Notes: generated by a model from the sequence alone, not told the origin. Shown: positions 24,251-34,219, counted from the first letter of the stretch. The stretch: 48,513 bases of DNA from Acidimicrobiaceae bacterium (GCA_009844405.1 VYBO01000014.1:1-48513); one strand, 5' to 3'. Numbers and translations are program-made.

Positions 24251-25507
24251 ATGCTTCTAGCCGCCTCCACGCAGAGAACCATCGGGTTCGTCATCCTGGC
24301 CACCGTCTTCGTCGGGTACGTCGTGTACCTGATCCTCAACGCGCGCGCCTCCCGCGACGAGGTCGGCAGCGAGATCGAGCTGGCCGCCAACCGCAAGCCC
24401 TACCTGGAGGACGAGGAGCTGGAGGGCCCCAAGCTCGACAAGTCGCTTCTGGCCGGGCTGGCCATGCTGGCCATCATCGGGGTGGGGCTGCCCCTCTACT
24501 GGCTGGGCGAACCCGGGCGCCACGACGGTCTGATCAAGGACACCGACCGCATCTTCGCCGACCGCGGCGGCGAACTCTACACCGAGGGCTCCGACTGCCA
24601 GCAGTGCCACGGGGCCGAGGGAACGGGCGGCTCCGCGCCGGTCACCATCACCGACGCCGAGGGCAACTTCGTGGCCACGGTGGCCTGGGCGGCGCCGGCG
24701 CTCAACACGGTGCTGTCCCGCCACAGCGAGGACGAGGTGCGCCACGTGCTCAACTACGGGCGCAACAACGTGATGCCCGCGTGGGGCGCCCCCGGCGGCG
24801 GTCCCCTCACCGAACAGCAGATCGAATACCTGATCCACTACATGCGGCGCATACAGATCCCCGAGTCGGAAATGCGAGACATCGTCGACACCGGCGTGCG
24901 CGAGGGAGTCGCCGAGCATCTCGGCACCAGCGACGAAGCGGCCGTGGACGAGTGGCTGGCGGCCGTTGACGCCGCGGTTGAGGAGGCCCGGGCCATGGCG
25001 CTGGCCGCCGACGCGTCGTTGGAAGGCAACCCCGAGGGCATCCGCCGAGCCGGTCTGGAACTGCTGGCCTCGGGCGAGGCGCCCGGCAGCCGGCTCTACC
25101 AGACCTACGGCGAGATCCTGTTCAACAACCCGGCCGCGGGCGGCACCTACAGCTGTGCCCGATGCCACACCTACGGCTGGTCGTTCGACGCCACCACCGA
25201 CGGCGACGACAGCATCGACGGCCATGCCGGCCCGATCCTCGACGCCTACAACGTCGGCGGCGGATTCTTCGGTCCCAACCTGACCGGGGGGAGCACACTC
25301 GACCAGTTCGAGACGGCCGGGTTGCACGCCGACTTCATATCGGCCGGCCAGAGCGCCGGCCAGACCTACGGCCGGGGCGGTTCGGGCGGCAACGGCCAGA
25401 TGCCCGGCTTCGGTCCCCGCACCGACGACGACCTCAAGGTGACCTACCCGGCCACCCTCACACCGGACCAGATCGATGCCATCGTCGCCTTTGAAAGGAA
25501 CCTCTGA
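24251..25507 (+). CDS. Membrane-bound diheme cytochrome c
   Basis: A 418-aa protein. Two TM helices (about 10-29 and 66-86) anchor it. Heme sites are CQQCH (116-120) with Met candidate in NVMPAWG, and CARCH (about 302-306) with GQMPGFG. It is likely the electron acceptor of the Rieske protein and may pass electrons to a cytochrome c oxidase, comparable to the diheme QcrC of actinobacteria, though here the two domains are separated by about 150 residues with an acidic helical insert. The stop and the next ATG share one base (TGATG). Confidence 0.9.
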   Translation: MLLAASTQRTIGFVILATVFVGYVVYLILNARASRDEVGSEIELAANRKPYLEDEELEGPKLDKSLLAGLAMLAIIGVGLPLYWLGEPGRHDGLIKDTDRIFADRGGELYTEGSDCQQCHGAEGTGGSAPVTITDAEGNFVATVAWAAPALNTVLSRHSEDEVRHVLNYGRNNVMPAWGAPGGGPLTEQQIEYLIHYMRRIQIPESEMRDIVDTGVREGVAEHLGTSDEAAVDEWLAAVDAAVEEARAMALAADASLEGNPEGIRRAGLELLASGEAPGSRLYQTYGEILFNNPAAGGTYSCARCHTYGWSFDATTDGDDSIDGHAGPILDAYNVGGGFFGPNLTGGSTLDQFETAGLHADFISAGQSAGQTYGRGGSGGNGQMPGFGPRTDDDLKVTYPATLTPDQIDAIVAFERNL

Positions 25508-26538
25508 TGGAGGCGCTTGACCTGATCGCCGGGCTCGGCTGGGATCCGGAGATCCGCGGCTTCATGGCGGTCTTCGCGGGTGTTGTCGTGCTGATGGGCT
25601 CGGTCTGGCTGCTGCTCGCGCTCAACACCGGCACCCGGCTGGGAACGCTCGTCGCCGTGACCGGGTTCTTCGGCTGGATGGTGATCATGGCCCTCGTCTG
25701 GTGGATCTACGGGATCGGCTGGGCCGGCAGCGCCCCCACCTGGCAGCTGAGGGAGATCAATGTCGGAGATCTCGACGAGGCCGCACTGGAGCAGGCCACG
25801 ACGTTGCCCGATGCCAGTGAGATGCCGTCGGCCTTCAACCTCGTGCTGGACTCCGCCGATCCGGTGGCCCAGGCCGAGTTCGGGCTGGTCACCCGGGACA
25901 CGCTCACACCCGATCAGATCGAAGGGCTGAGCGCCGAGGAGATCGAGGCGTTGGTGGCCGACGAGCTGGCCCGGAACAGGGCCACCACGCTGTCGGAGCT
26001 GGCGGCCGTCTCGCCCGGTGTGATCGCCGGCGCCGAGGCCTCCGGACGGCTGAACTTCGGAGGCTGGACGCTGCTGTCCACCGCCGCCGCCGGTGAGGCC
26101 CAAGCCTCCGCGGTGGCGATGCTGCTGGAGAGTCCCGACCTGACGTTCACGGCCCAGGAGGACTTCAAGCTGCTTGACGCCTACACCGTCGGCGGCAAGC
26201 GGGGCCTGCCCGACGACCCGAACCGCCTCGACCGGATCTGGACCCAGATACGCACCGCCCTCACCATCACCCATCCCACCCGCTACGGGATCGTGCAGGT
26301 CCAGGAGGTGATTGATCAGCCGCTGGTGCCCGGCCAGCCTCCGCCGCGGCCCGTCTTAGATGAATCGAAGCCGGTGATCTCGGTGATCATGGTCCGCGAC
26401 CTCGGCGACCTCCGCCTCAAGCCGGCGCTGGTGACGCTCGGCTCGCTGTGCATCTTCGCGGCTCTGTGCCTGTTCCTGCATGAGCGCGACAAGCTGGCCT
26501 GGCGACAGCGCGAGGCGGGAGCACGAGTGGACGCCTGA
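25507..26538 (+). CDS. Membrane protein of unknown family at the end of the bc cluster
   Basis: A 343-aa protein, start one base inside the previous stop. TM helices near residues 17-39 and 48-70 (GFFGWMVIMALVWWIYGIGW) and a last TM near 305-325 (TLGSLCIFAALCLFLHERDK) enclose a large extracytoplasmic domain (about 75-300). The domain has an acidic block LSAEEIEALVADELA and ends with PRPVLDESKPVISVIMVRDLG. No family recognised; no heme or metal motif. Its position between the diheme cytochrome and nuoA argues for an assembly or accessory role in the bc complex. Confidence 0.6.
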   Translation: MEALDLIAGLGWDPEIRGFMAVFAGVVVLMGSVWLLLALNTGTRLGTLVAVTGFFGWMVIMALVWWIYGIGWAGSAPTWQLREINVGDLDEAALEQATTLPDASEMPSAFNLVLDSADPVAQAEFGLVTRDTLTPDQIEGLSAEEIEALVADELARNRATTLSELAAVSPGVIAGAEASGRLNFGGWTLLSTAAAGEAQASAVAMLLESPDLTFTAQEDFKLLDAYTVGGKRGLPDDPNRLDRIWTQIRTALTITHPTRYGIVQVQEVIDQPLVPGQPPPRPVLDESKPVISVIMVRDLGDLRLKPALVTLGSLCIFAALCLFLHERDKLAWRQREAGARVDA

Positions 26539-26541
26539 GCG

Positions 26542-27042
26542 GTGCTAGGGCAGTACCTCCCCCTGTTCGCGCTGTTCGCGCTGGCGGCGCTGTTCGCGGC
26601 GGGGAGCTTCGTCGCCTCGGGTCTGCTGGCCCCGCGGAGGGCGACCGTGCCCAAGCTGGATCCCTACGAGTGCGGGATCGTGCCGTCGCGCGACACTCCC
26701 GAGCGGTTTCCGGTCCGGTTCTTCCTGGTGGCCATGATCTTCATCGTCTTCGACGTGGAGATCGTGCTGTTCTACCCCTACGCGGTGGCCCGGGGCGGGC
26801 TGGGACTGTTCGGACTCGTCGTCCTGCTGGTGTTCAGCTTCGCGGTCTTCGAGTCGTTCGTATATCTGATCGGAGCGGGCGCACTCGAATGGGGGCCGGT
26901 GTCGAAGTCCCGGCGCTCGGCCGGCCCCGCCGAGGAGACCGGGCCCGATGAGGAGATCGTGTCCGCGGCCCGCACCGCTCGCACGACGGTGCGGCGGGTG
27001 GGACTCGAGGGCCGCGTTCCCAGTGCCTCGGAGGTCGTGTGA
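26542..27042 (+). CDS. nuoA: NADH-quinone oxidoreductase subunit A
   Basis: A 166-aa membrane subunit with GTG start. Three TM helices; [15 protein letters not shown] and [24 protein letters not shown] are the family's blocks, including the acidic residues of the E-channel (FDVEI). An additional C-terminal tail of about 45 residues ([18 protein letters not shown] onward) is absent from typical NuoA. First of an unbroken nuoA-N order that begins three bases after the bc cluster. Its TGA overlaps the nuoB start. Confidence 0.93.
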   Translation: MLGQYLPLFALFALAALFAAGSFVASGLLAPRRATVPKLDPYECGIVPSRDTPERFPVRFFLVAMIFIVFDVEIVLFYPYAVARGGLGLFGLVVLLVFSFAVFESFVYLIGAGALEWGPVSKSRRSAGPAEETGPDEEIVSAARTARTTVRRVGLEGRVPSASEVV

Positions 27043-27641
27043 TGGGGGTCGGCAGCCAGATTGCCGATCTGAGAGAGGACGGCCTGAAGGCCATCCAGCA
27101 CAACTTCATGACGGCCAAGCTGGAAGACTTGGTCAACTGGTCCAGGGCCCGCAGCCTCTGGCCTGCGACGTTCGGTCTGGCCTGCTGCGCCATCGAGATG
27201 ATGGCCACCGGCGCGGCCCACTACGACCTGGCCCGCTACGGCATGGAGGTCTTCCGGGCCTCGCCCCGCCAGGCCGACCTGATGATCGTCGCCGGCCGGG
27301 TGTCGCAGAAGATGGCCCCGGTGCTGCGCCAGATCTACGACCAGATGATGGAGCCCAAGTGGGTCATCTCGATGGGGGTCTGCGCCTCCAGCGGGGGCAT
27401 GTTCAACAACTACGCCATCGTGCAGGGTGTCGATCAGGTGGTGCCCGTGGACGTGTACGCGCCCGGCTGCCCGCCCGGCCCCGAGACGCTGATGCACGCC
27501 ATCTTCACGCTCCACCAAGAGATCCTGTCCGGGGAGCTGCTGGCCCGCCGAGCCGCTGGCGAGTCCGGTGGTGCCGGCATCACGGTGCAACAGATCGACG
27601 GCCAGACGGCGACCGCCACGATCCGCCGCGAGCATGACTGA
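27042..27641 (+). CDS. nuoB: NADH-quinone oxidoreductase subunit B (N2 cluster)
   Basis: A 199-aa protein. [20 protein letters not shown] contains the adjacent Cys pair of N2; later Cys are in GVCASSGG and [11 protein letters not shown]. The N2 cluster passes electrons to quinone. ATG 27042 shares one base with the nuoA stop; GTG 27039 is an alternative. A C-terminal tail ([19 protein letters not shown]) is a bit longer than usual. Confidence 0.94.
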   Translation: MGVGSQIADLREDGLKAIQHNFMTAKLEDLVNWSRARSLWPATFGLACCAIEMMATGAAHYDLARYGMEVFRASPRQADLMIVAGRVSQKMAPVLRQIYDQMMEPKWVISMGVCASSGGMFNNYAIVQGVDQVVPVDVYAPGCPPGPETLMHAIFTLHQEILSGELLARRAAGESGGAGITVQQIDGQTATATIRREHD

Positions 27642-28122
27642 GCGCTACGGGGCCCCGGTCGGGGACGGCCGGCCGTCCCGCGGCCAGGCCGTGATCCATC
27701 CGTCACCGAGCCAATGGCTCGACGTGGCTGCCGCGGCCCGAGCCGACGGCTTCGACCAGCTCGTCGACCTCACCGCAGTCGACTACCTGACGTACGGCGC
27801 CGACCGGAGCCTGCCCGAGGGGGTGCAGCCGGAGCGGTTCGAGGTGGTGGCCAGCCTGATGTCGCACGCGCGGCGGGAGCGCCTGCGCATGCGGGTGCAG
27901 GTCTCCGCCGACGACCCGGCCCTGCCCACCCTGTTCGATCTGTGGCCCGGCTCGGAGAGCCTCGAGCGCGAGGTCTACGACATGTTCGGCATCGCCTTCG
28001 AGGGGCACCCGGACCTGTCGCGGATCCTGATGCCGGAGGACTGGCCGGGCAATCCGCTGCGCAAGGACTACGACAGCGGCCGGATACCGGTCCAGTTCAA
28101 GGCCGCTTCCAACGTCAGATGA
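27634..28122 (+). CDS. nuoC: NADH-quinone oxidoreductase subunit C
   Basis: A 162-aa protein, overlapping nuoB by 8 bp. [16 protein letters not shown], the [20 protein letters not shown] block and [17 protein letters not shown] are the 30-kDa subunit signature. Scaffolds the peripheral arm with NuoD. nuoC and nuoD are separate genes here (they are fused in E. coli). Its stop overlaps the nuoD start (ATGA). Confidence 0.93.
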   Translation: MTERYGAPVGDGRPSRGQAVIHPSPSQWLDVAAAARADGFDQLVDLTAVDYLTYGADRSLPEGVQPERFEVVASLMSHARRERLRMRVQVSADDPALPTLFDLWPGSESLEREVYDMFGIAFEGHPDLSRILMPEDWPGNPLRKDYDSGRIPVQFKAASNVR

Positions 28123-29426
28123 CGCTTCAGACCGCGATGAGCACGACTGGCGTCGCCCCTTCAGGCGCTGACCGGGTCAGCCGGAGAGAGCCCTCCGCGG
28201 TGCTGCGCATGTCGGAGGCCGAGGCCGCGGAGATCGGCGGCGACCCCGACGACCCCGGCGACGACGAGCTGGTGCTCCTCAACATGGGTCCGTCCCACCC
28301 GTCGACCCACGGCGTGCTGCGGCTGATGCTGGAGCTCTCCGGCGAGACCGTGCTGCGCTCCAAGCCGGTCATCGGCTACCTCCACACCGGCATGGAGAAG
28401 ACCGGTGAGAATCTCACGTACCTGCAGGGCGGCACCAACGTGACCCGCATGGACTACGCCTCGCCGCTGTTCAACGAGCTGGCCTTCTCGCTGGCCACGG
28501 AGCGGCTGCTGGGCATCGAGGCGCCCGAGCGGGCCACGTGGATCCGCATGCTGATGTGCGAACTCAACCGGGTCAGCTCGCACCTGCTGTTCATGGCCAC
28601 CAACGGCATGGACCTGGGCGCGGTGTCGATGATGATCTACGGGTGGCGCGAGCGCGAGGAGGTGCTGCGCTTCTTCGAGAAGGTCACCGGCCTGCGCATG
28701 AACCACAACTACATCCGGCCCGGAGGGGTGGCCGCCGACCTGCCCGCCGACTGGCGCGCCGACGTGTCGGAGCTGATCGAGCTGATCGAGCCTCGCCTCG
28801 ACGAGTACGACACGCTGCTCACCGGTCAGCCCATCTGGCGGGAGCGGCTCCAGGGGGTGGGCATCATCAGTGCGGCCGAGGCCGTCGCCCTCGGGGCCAC
28901 CGGACCGATACTGCGAGGCGCGGGTATGGCCTGGGACCTGCGGCGTGACGAGCCCTACCTGTTCTACGATCAGGTGGACTTCGACGTCATCGTCGGAACC
29001 CACGGCGACTGCTACGACCGGTATGCGATCCGCCTCAACGAGATCCGCGAGTCGCTGCGCATCGTCTCGCAGATCATCGACGCCATGCCCTCAGGCGACT
29101 ACCGGACCCAGGACAAGAAGGTGACGCCGCCGCCTCGGGCCCGCATCGACGAATCGATGGAGGCGTTGATCCACCACTTCAAGATCTTCACCGAGGGTTT
29201 CAAGGTTCCTCCGGGGGAGGCCTACGCCGCGGTGGAATCCCCGCGGGGAGAGCTCGGCGTGTACCTGGTGAGCGACGGCACGTCAGTGCCGTACCGGGTG
29301 CACGTGCGGGCGCCCAGCTTCGTGAACCTCCAGACCCTGCCGCACCTGATGCAGGACGGCCTCATCGCCGACGGCGTGGCCATCATCTCCTCCGTCGACC
29401 CGATCATGGGCGAGGTGGACCGGTGA
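28119..29426 (+). CDS. nuoD: NADH-quinone oxidoreductase subunit D
   Basis: A 435-aa 49-kDa subunit. LLNMGPSHPSTHGVLRLMLEL holds the quinone-site His; GYLHTGMEKTGENLTYLQ, CELNRVSSHLLFMATNGMDLGA and GDCYDRYAIRLNEIRESL follow in order. The C-terminus SSVDPIMGEVDR is the standard end. About 45 residues precede the conserved core; ATG 28119 is used for its four-base overlap with nuoC, but ATG 28137 would give a more typical length. Confidence 0.95.
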   Translation: MTLQTAMSTTGVAPSGADRVSRREPSAVLRMSEAEAAEIGGDPDDPGDDELVLLNMGPSHPSTHGVLRLMLELSGETVLRSKPVIGYLHTGMEKTGENLTYLQGGTNVTRMDYASPLFNELAFSLATERLLGIEAPERATWIRMLMCELNRVSSHLLFMATNGMDLGAVSMMIYGWREREEVLRFFEKVTGLRMNHNYIRPGGVAADLPADWRADVSELIELIEPRLDEYDTLLTGQPIWRERLQGVGIISAAEAVALGATGPILRGAGMAWDLRRDEPYLFYDQVDFDVIVGTHGDCYDRYAIRLNEIRESLRIVSQIIDAMPSGDYRTQDKKVTPPPRARIDESMEALIHHFKIFTEGFKVPPGEAYAAVESPRGELGVYLVSDGTSVPYRVHVRAPSFVNLQTLPHLMQDGLIADGVAIISSVDPIMGEVDR

Positions 29427-29509
29427 CGCTCAGTCCTGGCGACGGCCACTCCGGCGACGGCCACCGGTGCCTGTCCATTACGGAGGCGGGCCGTTGACGC
29501 TCAGTCCTG
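29424..29509 (+). repeat. 15-bp direct repeat bracketing the nuoD-nuoE junction
   Basis: TGACGCTCAGTCCTG occurs at 29424-29438 (overlapping the nuoD stop) and 29495-29509 (in the nuoE start), period 71. It looks like a local duplication of the nuoE start region; the first copy follows a GTG that would begin only a 24-codon frame. Confidence 0.85.
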
Positions 29510-30108
29510 CCAACGAGGCGCTGGCTGCTGAGATCATCGGCTGGTTCCCCCGGCCGCGCTCGGCGCTCATCCCGCTGCTGCACCTGGCTCAGGAGCAGGA
29601 CGGGTACCTGACCGACTCCGCCATGCGTCACGTAGGCGAGCTGGTGGGGGCCACCCCGGCCGAGGTGAAGGGCACCGCCGGCTTCTACGAGATGTTCCGC
29701 TTTGAGCCGGTGGGCACCTACATGATCAACGTTTGCACCAATATCTCCTGCCTTCTGTGGGGCGGCGAGGAGTTGCTGCACCATGCGGCCGAATCGCTGG
29801 GGGTGGAGGTCGGAGGAACTACCGACGACGGCATGATCACCCTCGAGGAAGCGGAGTGCATCGCGGCCTGCACCGAGGCCCCCTGCCTGCAGGTCAACTA
29901 CCGCTACCGGGGCCGGATAACCCCCGACGATTTCGACCGGCTGGTCGAGGATCTGCGCGCCGACCGCCTGGACATCCCCCACCACGGTGCACTGTCGAGG
30001 GTGAGGCAGTCGATCCCCGCCGAGCGCCTCGCGGGGGTCGTCCCGCCGGAGCAGGCCCGCGAGGCGCCGGTCTGGCTGGCTCGCAACAACGTCGAGGTGG
30101 CTGGCTGA
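29467..30108 (+). CDS. nuoE: NADH-quinone oxidoreductase subunit E
   Basis: A 213-aa protein with a [2Fe-2S] cluster (N1a): CTNISC and CIAAC-TEAPC provide the Cys ligands. LIPLLHLAQEQDGYLTDSAM and VKGTAGFYEMFRF are the family blocks. It has a C-terminal extension of about 40 residues. Start is uncertain: GTG 29467, or TTG 29494, which has a better GGAGG ten bases upstream (29480s) and gives LTLSPANEALAAEI as N-terminus. Ends one base inside nuoF (TGATG). Confidence 0.92.
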   Translation: MPVHYGGGPLTLSPANEALAAEIIGWFPRPRSALIPLLHLAQEQDGYLTDSAMRHVGELVGATPAEVKGTAGFYEMFRFEPVGTYMINVCTNISCLLWGGEELLHHAAESLGVEVGGTTDDGMITLEEAECIAACTEAPCLQVNYRYRGRITPDDFDRLVEDLRADRLDIPHHGALSRVRQSIPAERLAGVVPPEQAREAPVWLARNNVEVAG

Positions 30109-31526
30109 TGGATCCGCAGGTGGCTGTGAACGGCTACATCGCGCACGCACCCGGCTATGTTCTCAACGACGGCCCCAAGCTCATTACGAGCCGCTTCGTG
30201 CACGACGATTCGTTCACACTGGCGCGGTACGAGGCCACCGGCGGCTATGAGGGGCTCCGGGCCGCGCTGGAGACGACTCCGGCCACGGTGCATGACGAGG
30301 TACGGGCGGCCACGCTGCTGGGACGGGGTGGCGCCGGGTTCCCCGCCGGTGTCAAATGGGGTTTCCTGCCACCGGGCAAGCATCCCTACTACCTCGTCGT
30401 CAACGGCGACGAGAGCGAGCCGGGCACCTACAAGGACCGCCTGCTCATGGAGCGCGATCCCCACCAACTCATCGAGGGGTGCCTGATCGCCTGCTACGCG
30501 CTGGGCCTGCAGCAGTGCTTCCTGTATGTGCGGGGCGAGATGGCTGTGGCCCAGGAGCGCATCGCGGCCGCCCTGAACGAGGCCTACGAGGCCGGCTACG
30601 TGGGCCGCGGCATCTGTGGGACGGACTTCTCGGTGGACATCGTGATGGCCTGGGGCGCGGGGGCCTACATCGTTGGCGAGGAGACCGCACTGATCGAGAG
30701 CCTTGAGGGCCGCCGGGGCATGCCCCGTCTCAAGCCGCCGTACTTCCCGGCCGCGGTCGGCCTCTACGGCCAGCCCACCATCGTCAACAACGTCGAGACC
30801 CTCTCCAACCTGCCCTGGCTGATGGTCAACGGGTCCGACGCCTACCGCCAGTACGGGTCGGAATCGTCGCCGGGCACGCGGATGTTCGCGGTGTCGGGCC
30901 ATCTGCGCCGCCCCGGGGTGTACGAGGTCGAGCACGGGGTGACCACCTTCCAGGAGTTGATCTACGGCGACAACTTCTGCCAGGGGATCCGCGACGGTCA
31001 CGAGTTGAAGATGTTCATCCCCGGCGGGGGCTCGGCGCCCTGGTTCTTCGCCGAGCACCTGGACCTGCCGCTGGAGGCGCGGCCGGTGGGCGCGGCCGGG
31101 TCGATGCTCGGGTCGGGCGCCATCGTGATCATGGACGACACCACCGACGCGGTGAAGGCCGCCTGGCGGGTAGTCAAGTTCTTCGCCCGTGAGTCGTGCG
31201 GGAAGTGCACGCCGTGCCGCGAGGGCACCACTTGGCTGGAGCAGATCCTGCGCCGCATCCTCGACGGGGACGGGCGGCCCTCCGACATCGACCTGCTGCT
31301 CGACATGGGCGACAACATCAGCCCCGGCCCCTACCCGGTAGCCGCCCACAACGGCCAGGAGGCGGTGCCGTTCCCGCCCCGCCAGACCACGATCTGCCCG
31401 CTCGGGCCGTCGGCAGTGGCGCCGGTGGTGTCCACCATCCGGCGCTTCCGCCACGAGTACGAGGCCAAGATAACCCGTCGCGACCCCATCCCCATCGAGG
31501 TGGCCGTCGCAGGGGCCGCGTCGTGA
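30108..31526 (+). CDS. nuoF: NADH-quinone oxidoreductase subunit F (NADH/FMN site)
   Basis: A 472-aa protein. LGRGGAGFPAGVKWGF is the NADH loop; YLVVNGDESEPGTYKDR and the GAGAYIVGEETALIESLEG block bind FMN. The N3 [4Fe-4S] site is SCGKCTPCREGT with the last Cys in TICPLGPSAV. It oxidises NADH. The TGA shares bases with the nuoG GTG (GTGA). Confidence 0.96.
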   Translation: MDPQVAVNGYIAHAPGYVLNDGPKLITSRFVHDDSFTLARYEATGGYEGLRAALETTPATVHDEVRAATLLGRGGAGFPAGVKWGFLPPGKHPYYLVVNGDESEPGTYKDRLLMERDPHQLIEGCLIACYALGLQQCFLYVRGEMAVAQERIAAALNEAYEAGYVGRGICGTDFSVDIVMAWGAGAYIVGEETALIESLEGRRGMPRLKPPYFPAAVGLYGQPTIVNNVETLSNLPWLMVNGSDAYRQYGSESSPGTRMFAVSGHLRRPGVYEVEHGVTTFQELIYGDNFCQGIRDGHELKMFIPGGGSAPWFFAEHLDLPLEARPVGAAGSMLGSGAIVIMDDTTDAVKAAWRVVKFFARESCGKCTPCREGTTWLEQILRRILDGDGRPSDIDLLLDMGDNISPGPYPVAAHNGQEAVPFPPRQTTICPLGPSAVAPVVSTIRRFRHEYEAKITRRDPIPIEVAVAGAAS

Positions 31527-34219
31527 CCGCGACAGAGCCCCAGGCTGGCGTGGAGATCGAGGTCGATGGTGCGACGGTCGACGCCAAGCCGGGCGAGATG
31601 CTGATCGAGGCCTGCGAGCGCAGCGGAACCTACATCCCCCGGTTCTGCTACCACTCGCGGATGAGCCCGGTGGGCATGTGCCGCATGTGCCTGGTCGAGG
31701 TGGACACCGGGCGCGGCTTCGCCCTGCAGCCCTCGTGCATGGTGCCGGTGTCGGAGGGCATGAAGGTGTCGACCGAGTCCGAGGTCACCAAGAAGGCCCA
31801 GGACGGCGTGCTCGAGTTCCTGCTCATCAACCACCCGCTCGACTGCCCGGTATGCGACAAGGGCGGCGAGTGCCCCCTGCAGGATCAGACCATGGCGTAC
31901 GGGCCGGGGGAGACCCGCTTCGTGGAGGAGAAGCGCCACTTCGCCAAGCCCATCGCCATCAGCGAGACCGTCTACCTCGACAGGGAGCGCTGCATACTCT
32001 GCGACCGCTGCACCCGCTTCGCCGACGAGGTGGCCGGCGACGCCCTGATCCACTTCATGGGCCGCGGCAACCACACCGAGGTCAACACTTTCCCCGATGA
32101 GCCGTTCGCCTCGTACTTCTCGGGCAACACCGTGCAGATCTGCCCGGTGGGCGCGCTGACCGCCGCGCCGTACCGCTTCAAGGCGCGGCCCTGGGATCTC
32201 ACCGAGACGCTGTCCACCGCCTGGGTCGACAGCGTGGGAGCCAGGGTGGCGGTGCAGGCGTCGCGCAACCGGGTGCTGCGGGTGCTGGGCGCCGACGCCG
32301 ACGCCGTCAACTGGGGCTGGCTGACGGACAAGGAGCGCTTCGGCTTCGAGGCTCTCAACAGCGCTGAGCGCCTCTCCGCGCCGATGCTGAGGGACGCAGC
32401 AGGCGGTGGGGCCTCGGAGTGGCGGGAGGCAGGCTGGGGCGAGGCTCTCGACCGGATCGCCGGCGCGGTGGGCGCGGTGCCGCCGGAGCGTGTGGCCGTG
32501 CTGGGCGGTGCCCGGCTCAACAACGAGGCCCAGTACATGTGGGCCAAGCTGGCCAAGGGAGTGATCGGCACCGACAACGTCGACGCCCAGCTCGGCGACG
32601 GCCTCGACCCCGCGATGCTCCTCGCCCTGCCCAGAGCCACCATCGACGATGCCTGCCGGCCCGGCGGCACCGTGGTACTGATCGGCCCCGACCCCAAGGA
32701 GGAGCTGGGCACCCTGTACCTGAGGCTGCGCCATGCCGCAATCAACGACGGCGTGAAGCTGGTGGAAGTCACGCCGCACGCCACCGGTCTGTCACACCTG
32801 GCCAAGCACTCCCTGCGTCCCTTCCCCGGCACGACCGCGGCACTGGCCCGAACCCTGGTGCTGGCGACCGAGCCGAAGGTCTTGGCCGCCGCCGAATCCG
32901 GCGAGATGCTGGACGAGGTCACCGCGGGTGCAGAGTTCTCAGAGGTCGACGAGCTGCGAGAGCTGCTGAAGACCGCTGGAGCCGCTCTGGGCGTCGATGC
33001 TGAGAGCATCAAGTCGGCCGCCCTGGCCCTGGCGGGCGCGGCCGGCGAGGTGACCGTGCTACTGGGCCGGGCCTCGCTGGCCGAGGGCGCTGAGGTGGTT
33101 GAGGCGGCCGCGGCGGAGCTCTCGGCGCTGCCGTCGGTGCGCTTCCTGCCCGCGCTGCGGCGAGGCAATGTGCTCGGCGCTCTGGAAGCGGGCTTGGCCC
33201 CGGGCCTGCTGCCCGGTGGTGGCATACGGGTCAAGGACACCGAGCCTGCCGGCGATGCCGAGGCCGTCGAGCATGCCGGGGCGGTTGAGGCCACCGAGAG
33301 TGGCGGAGCCGTTGGGGCCGTGGGCGGCGCGTGGCCCCGGTTGCCTGCGGCCGCGGGACTGGACGCGGCCGGTGTTCTGAGGGCAGCCGCCCGCGGGGAC
33401 GTCGACGTGCTCGTGCTGGTCGGCGCCGATCCCCTCAACGACTTCATCGACCGCGATCTCGCGTACAGGGGCCTGAGGGGAGCGTCCCTCGTTGTGGCGG
33501 TCGACCTGTTCGTGAATGACTCGGCTTCGCTGGCGGCCGACATCGTGCTCCCGGCCGCCGGTCCGACCGAATGCGACGGCACCTTCACCAACCTGGAGGG
33601 CCGGGTCAGCCCGATGAGCCGCAAGGTCACCCCGCCGGGAACGGCCCGTCCCGACTGGATGATCGCAGCCGACCTGGCCGAGAGACTCGAGCCCGGCTCG
33701 GCCGAGGGTCTCGACTCGCCCGAGTCCATCAGAGAAGAACTGGCCAGAGTCTCCGAAGTCCACGCCTCGCTCACCGAAGAGGCTCTTGACGCGAGTCCCG
33801 TCGAAGGAGTGCTCCTTACGCGCCCCGGCGCGACCGGCGAGGCCGGGGGGCGGCCTGCGACAGGACCCGCCGGCCGGGAGACCTCACTCGAGGAAGTACC
33901 CGAGGGCGCCTTCCTGCTGGTGGCCACCCGCACCATGTACGACGACGGCACAATGCTGCGTCACTGCCCGTCGAGCCAAGGCCTGGCCCCAGCCGCGTCC
34001 GCCCGCATCAATCCGGCCGACCTCGACGCAGGCGGTCCGGGTGAGGGAGCCGCGGTGCGGATCGTCTCCGACTTCGGTCACATCGAGGCGACTCTGGTCA
34101 CCGACGCCGGCGTGCCGGCGGGCTCGCTGAAGGTCCACTGGCTGGCGCCCGGCTCGCCGGCCAACTCGCTCATTGCCGCGGGCACCGACGTAACGATGGT
34201 CACAGTGGAAGCCCGATGA
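31523..34219 (+). CDS. nuoG: NADH-quinone oxidoreductase subunit G
   Basis: An 898-aa iron-sulfur subunit with GTG start. The N-terminal ferredoxin domain has CYHSRMSPVGMCRMC with a further Cys in QPSC; then HPLDCPVCDKGGECPLQD and CILCDRCTRF, with the last Cys of the N4/N5 region in VQICPVGAL. The molybdopterin-oxidoreductase-like part (from about 220) carries no cofactor site that I can see. It contains a low-complexity Ala/Gly/Glu linker near residues 573-600, probably a loop insertion. The length fits actinobacterial NuoG. ATGA overlap with nuoH. Confidence 0.94.
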   Translation: MTATEPQAGVEIEVDGATVDAKPGEMLIEACERSGTYIPRFCYHSRMSPVGMCRMCLVEVDTGRGFALQPSCMVPVSEGMKVSTESEVTKKAQDGVLEFLLINHPLDCPVCDKGGECPLQDQTMAYGPGETRFVEEKRHFAKPIAISETVYLDRERCILCDRCTRFADEVAGDALIHFMGRGNHTEVNTFPDEPFASYFSGNTVQICPVGALTAAPYRFKARPWDLTETLSTAWVDSVGARVAVQASRNRVLRVLGADADAVNWGWLTDKERFGFEALNSAERLSAPMLRDAAGGGASEWREAGWGEALDRIAGAVGAVPPERVAVLGGARLNNEAQYMWAKLAKGVIGTDNVDAQLGDGLDPAMLLALPRATIDDACRPGGTVVLIGPDPKEELGTLYLRLRHAAINDGVKLVEVTPHATGLSHLAKHSLRPFPGTTAALARTLVLATEPKVLAAAESGEMLDEVTAGAEFSEVDELRELLKTAGAALGVDAESIKSAALALAGAAGEVTVLLGRASLAEGAEVVEAAAAELSALPSVRFLPALRRGNVLGALEAGLAPGLLPGGGIRVKDTEPAGDAEAVEHAGAVEATESGGAVGAVGGAWPRLPAAAGLDAAGVLRAAARGDVDVLVLVGADPLNDFIDRDLAYRGLRGASLVVAVDLFVNDSASLAADIVLPAAGPTECDGTFTNLEGRVSPMSRKVTPPGTARPDWMIAADLAERLEPGSAEGLDSPESIREELARVSEVHASLTEEALDASPVEGVLLTRPGATGEAGGRPATGPAGRETSLEEVPEGAFLLVATRTMYDDGTMLRHCPSSQGLAPAASARINPADLDAGGPGEGAAVRIVSDFGHIEATLVTDAGVPAGSLKVHWLAPGSPANSLIAAGTDVTMVTVEAR

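Noticed and set aside
31331..33951. Minus-strand frames of 482 and 659 codons opposite nuoG
   Set aside because: Low-complexity antisense frames with no recognisable domain.
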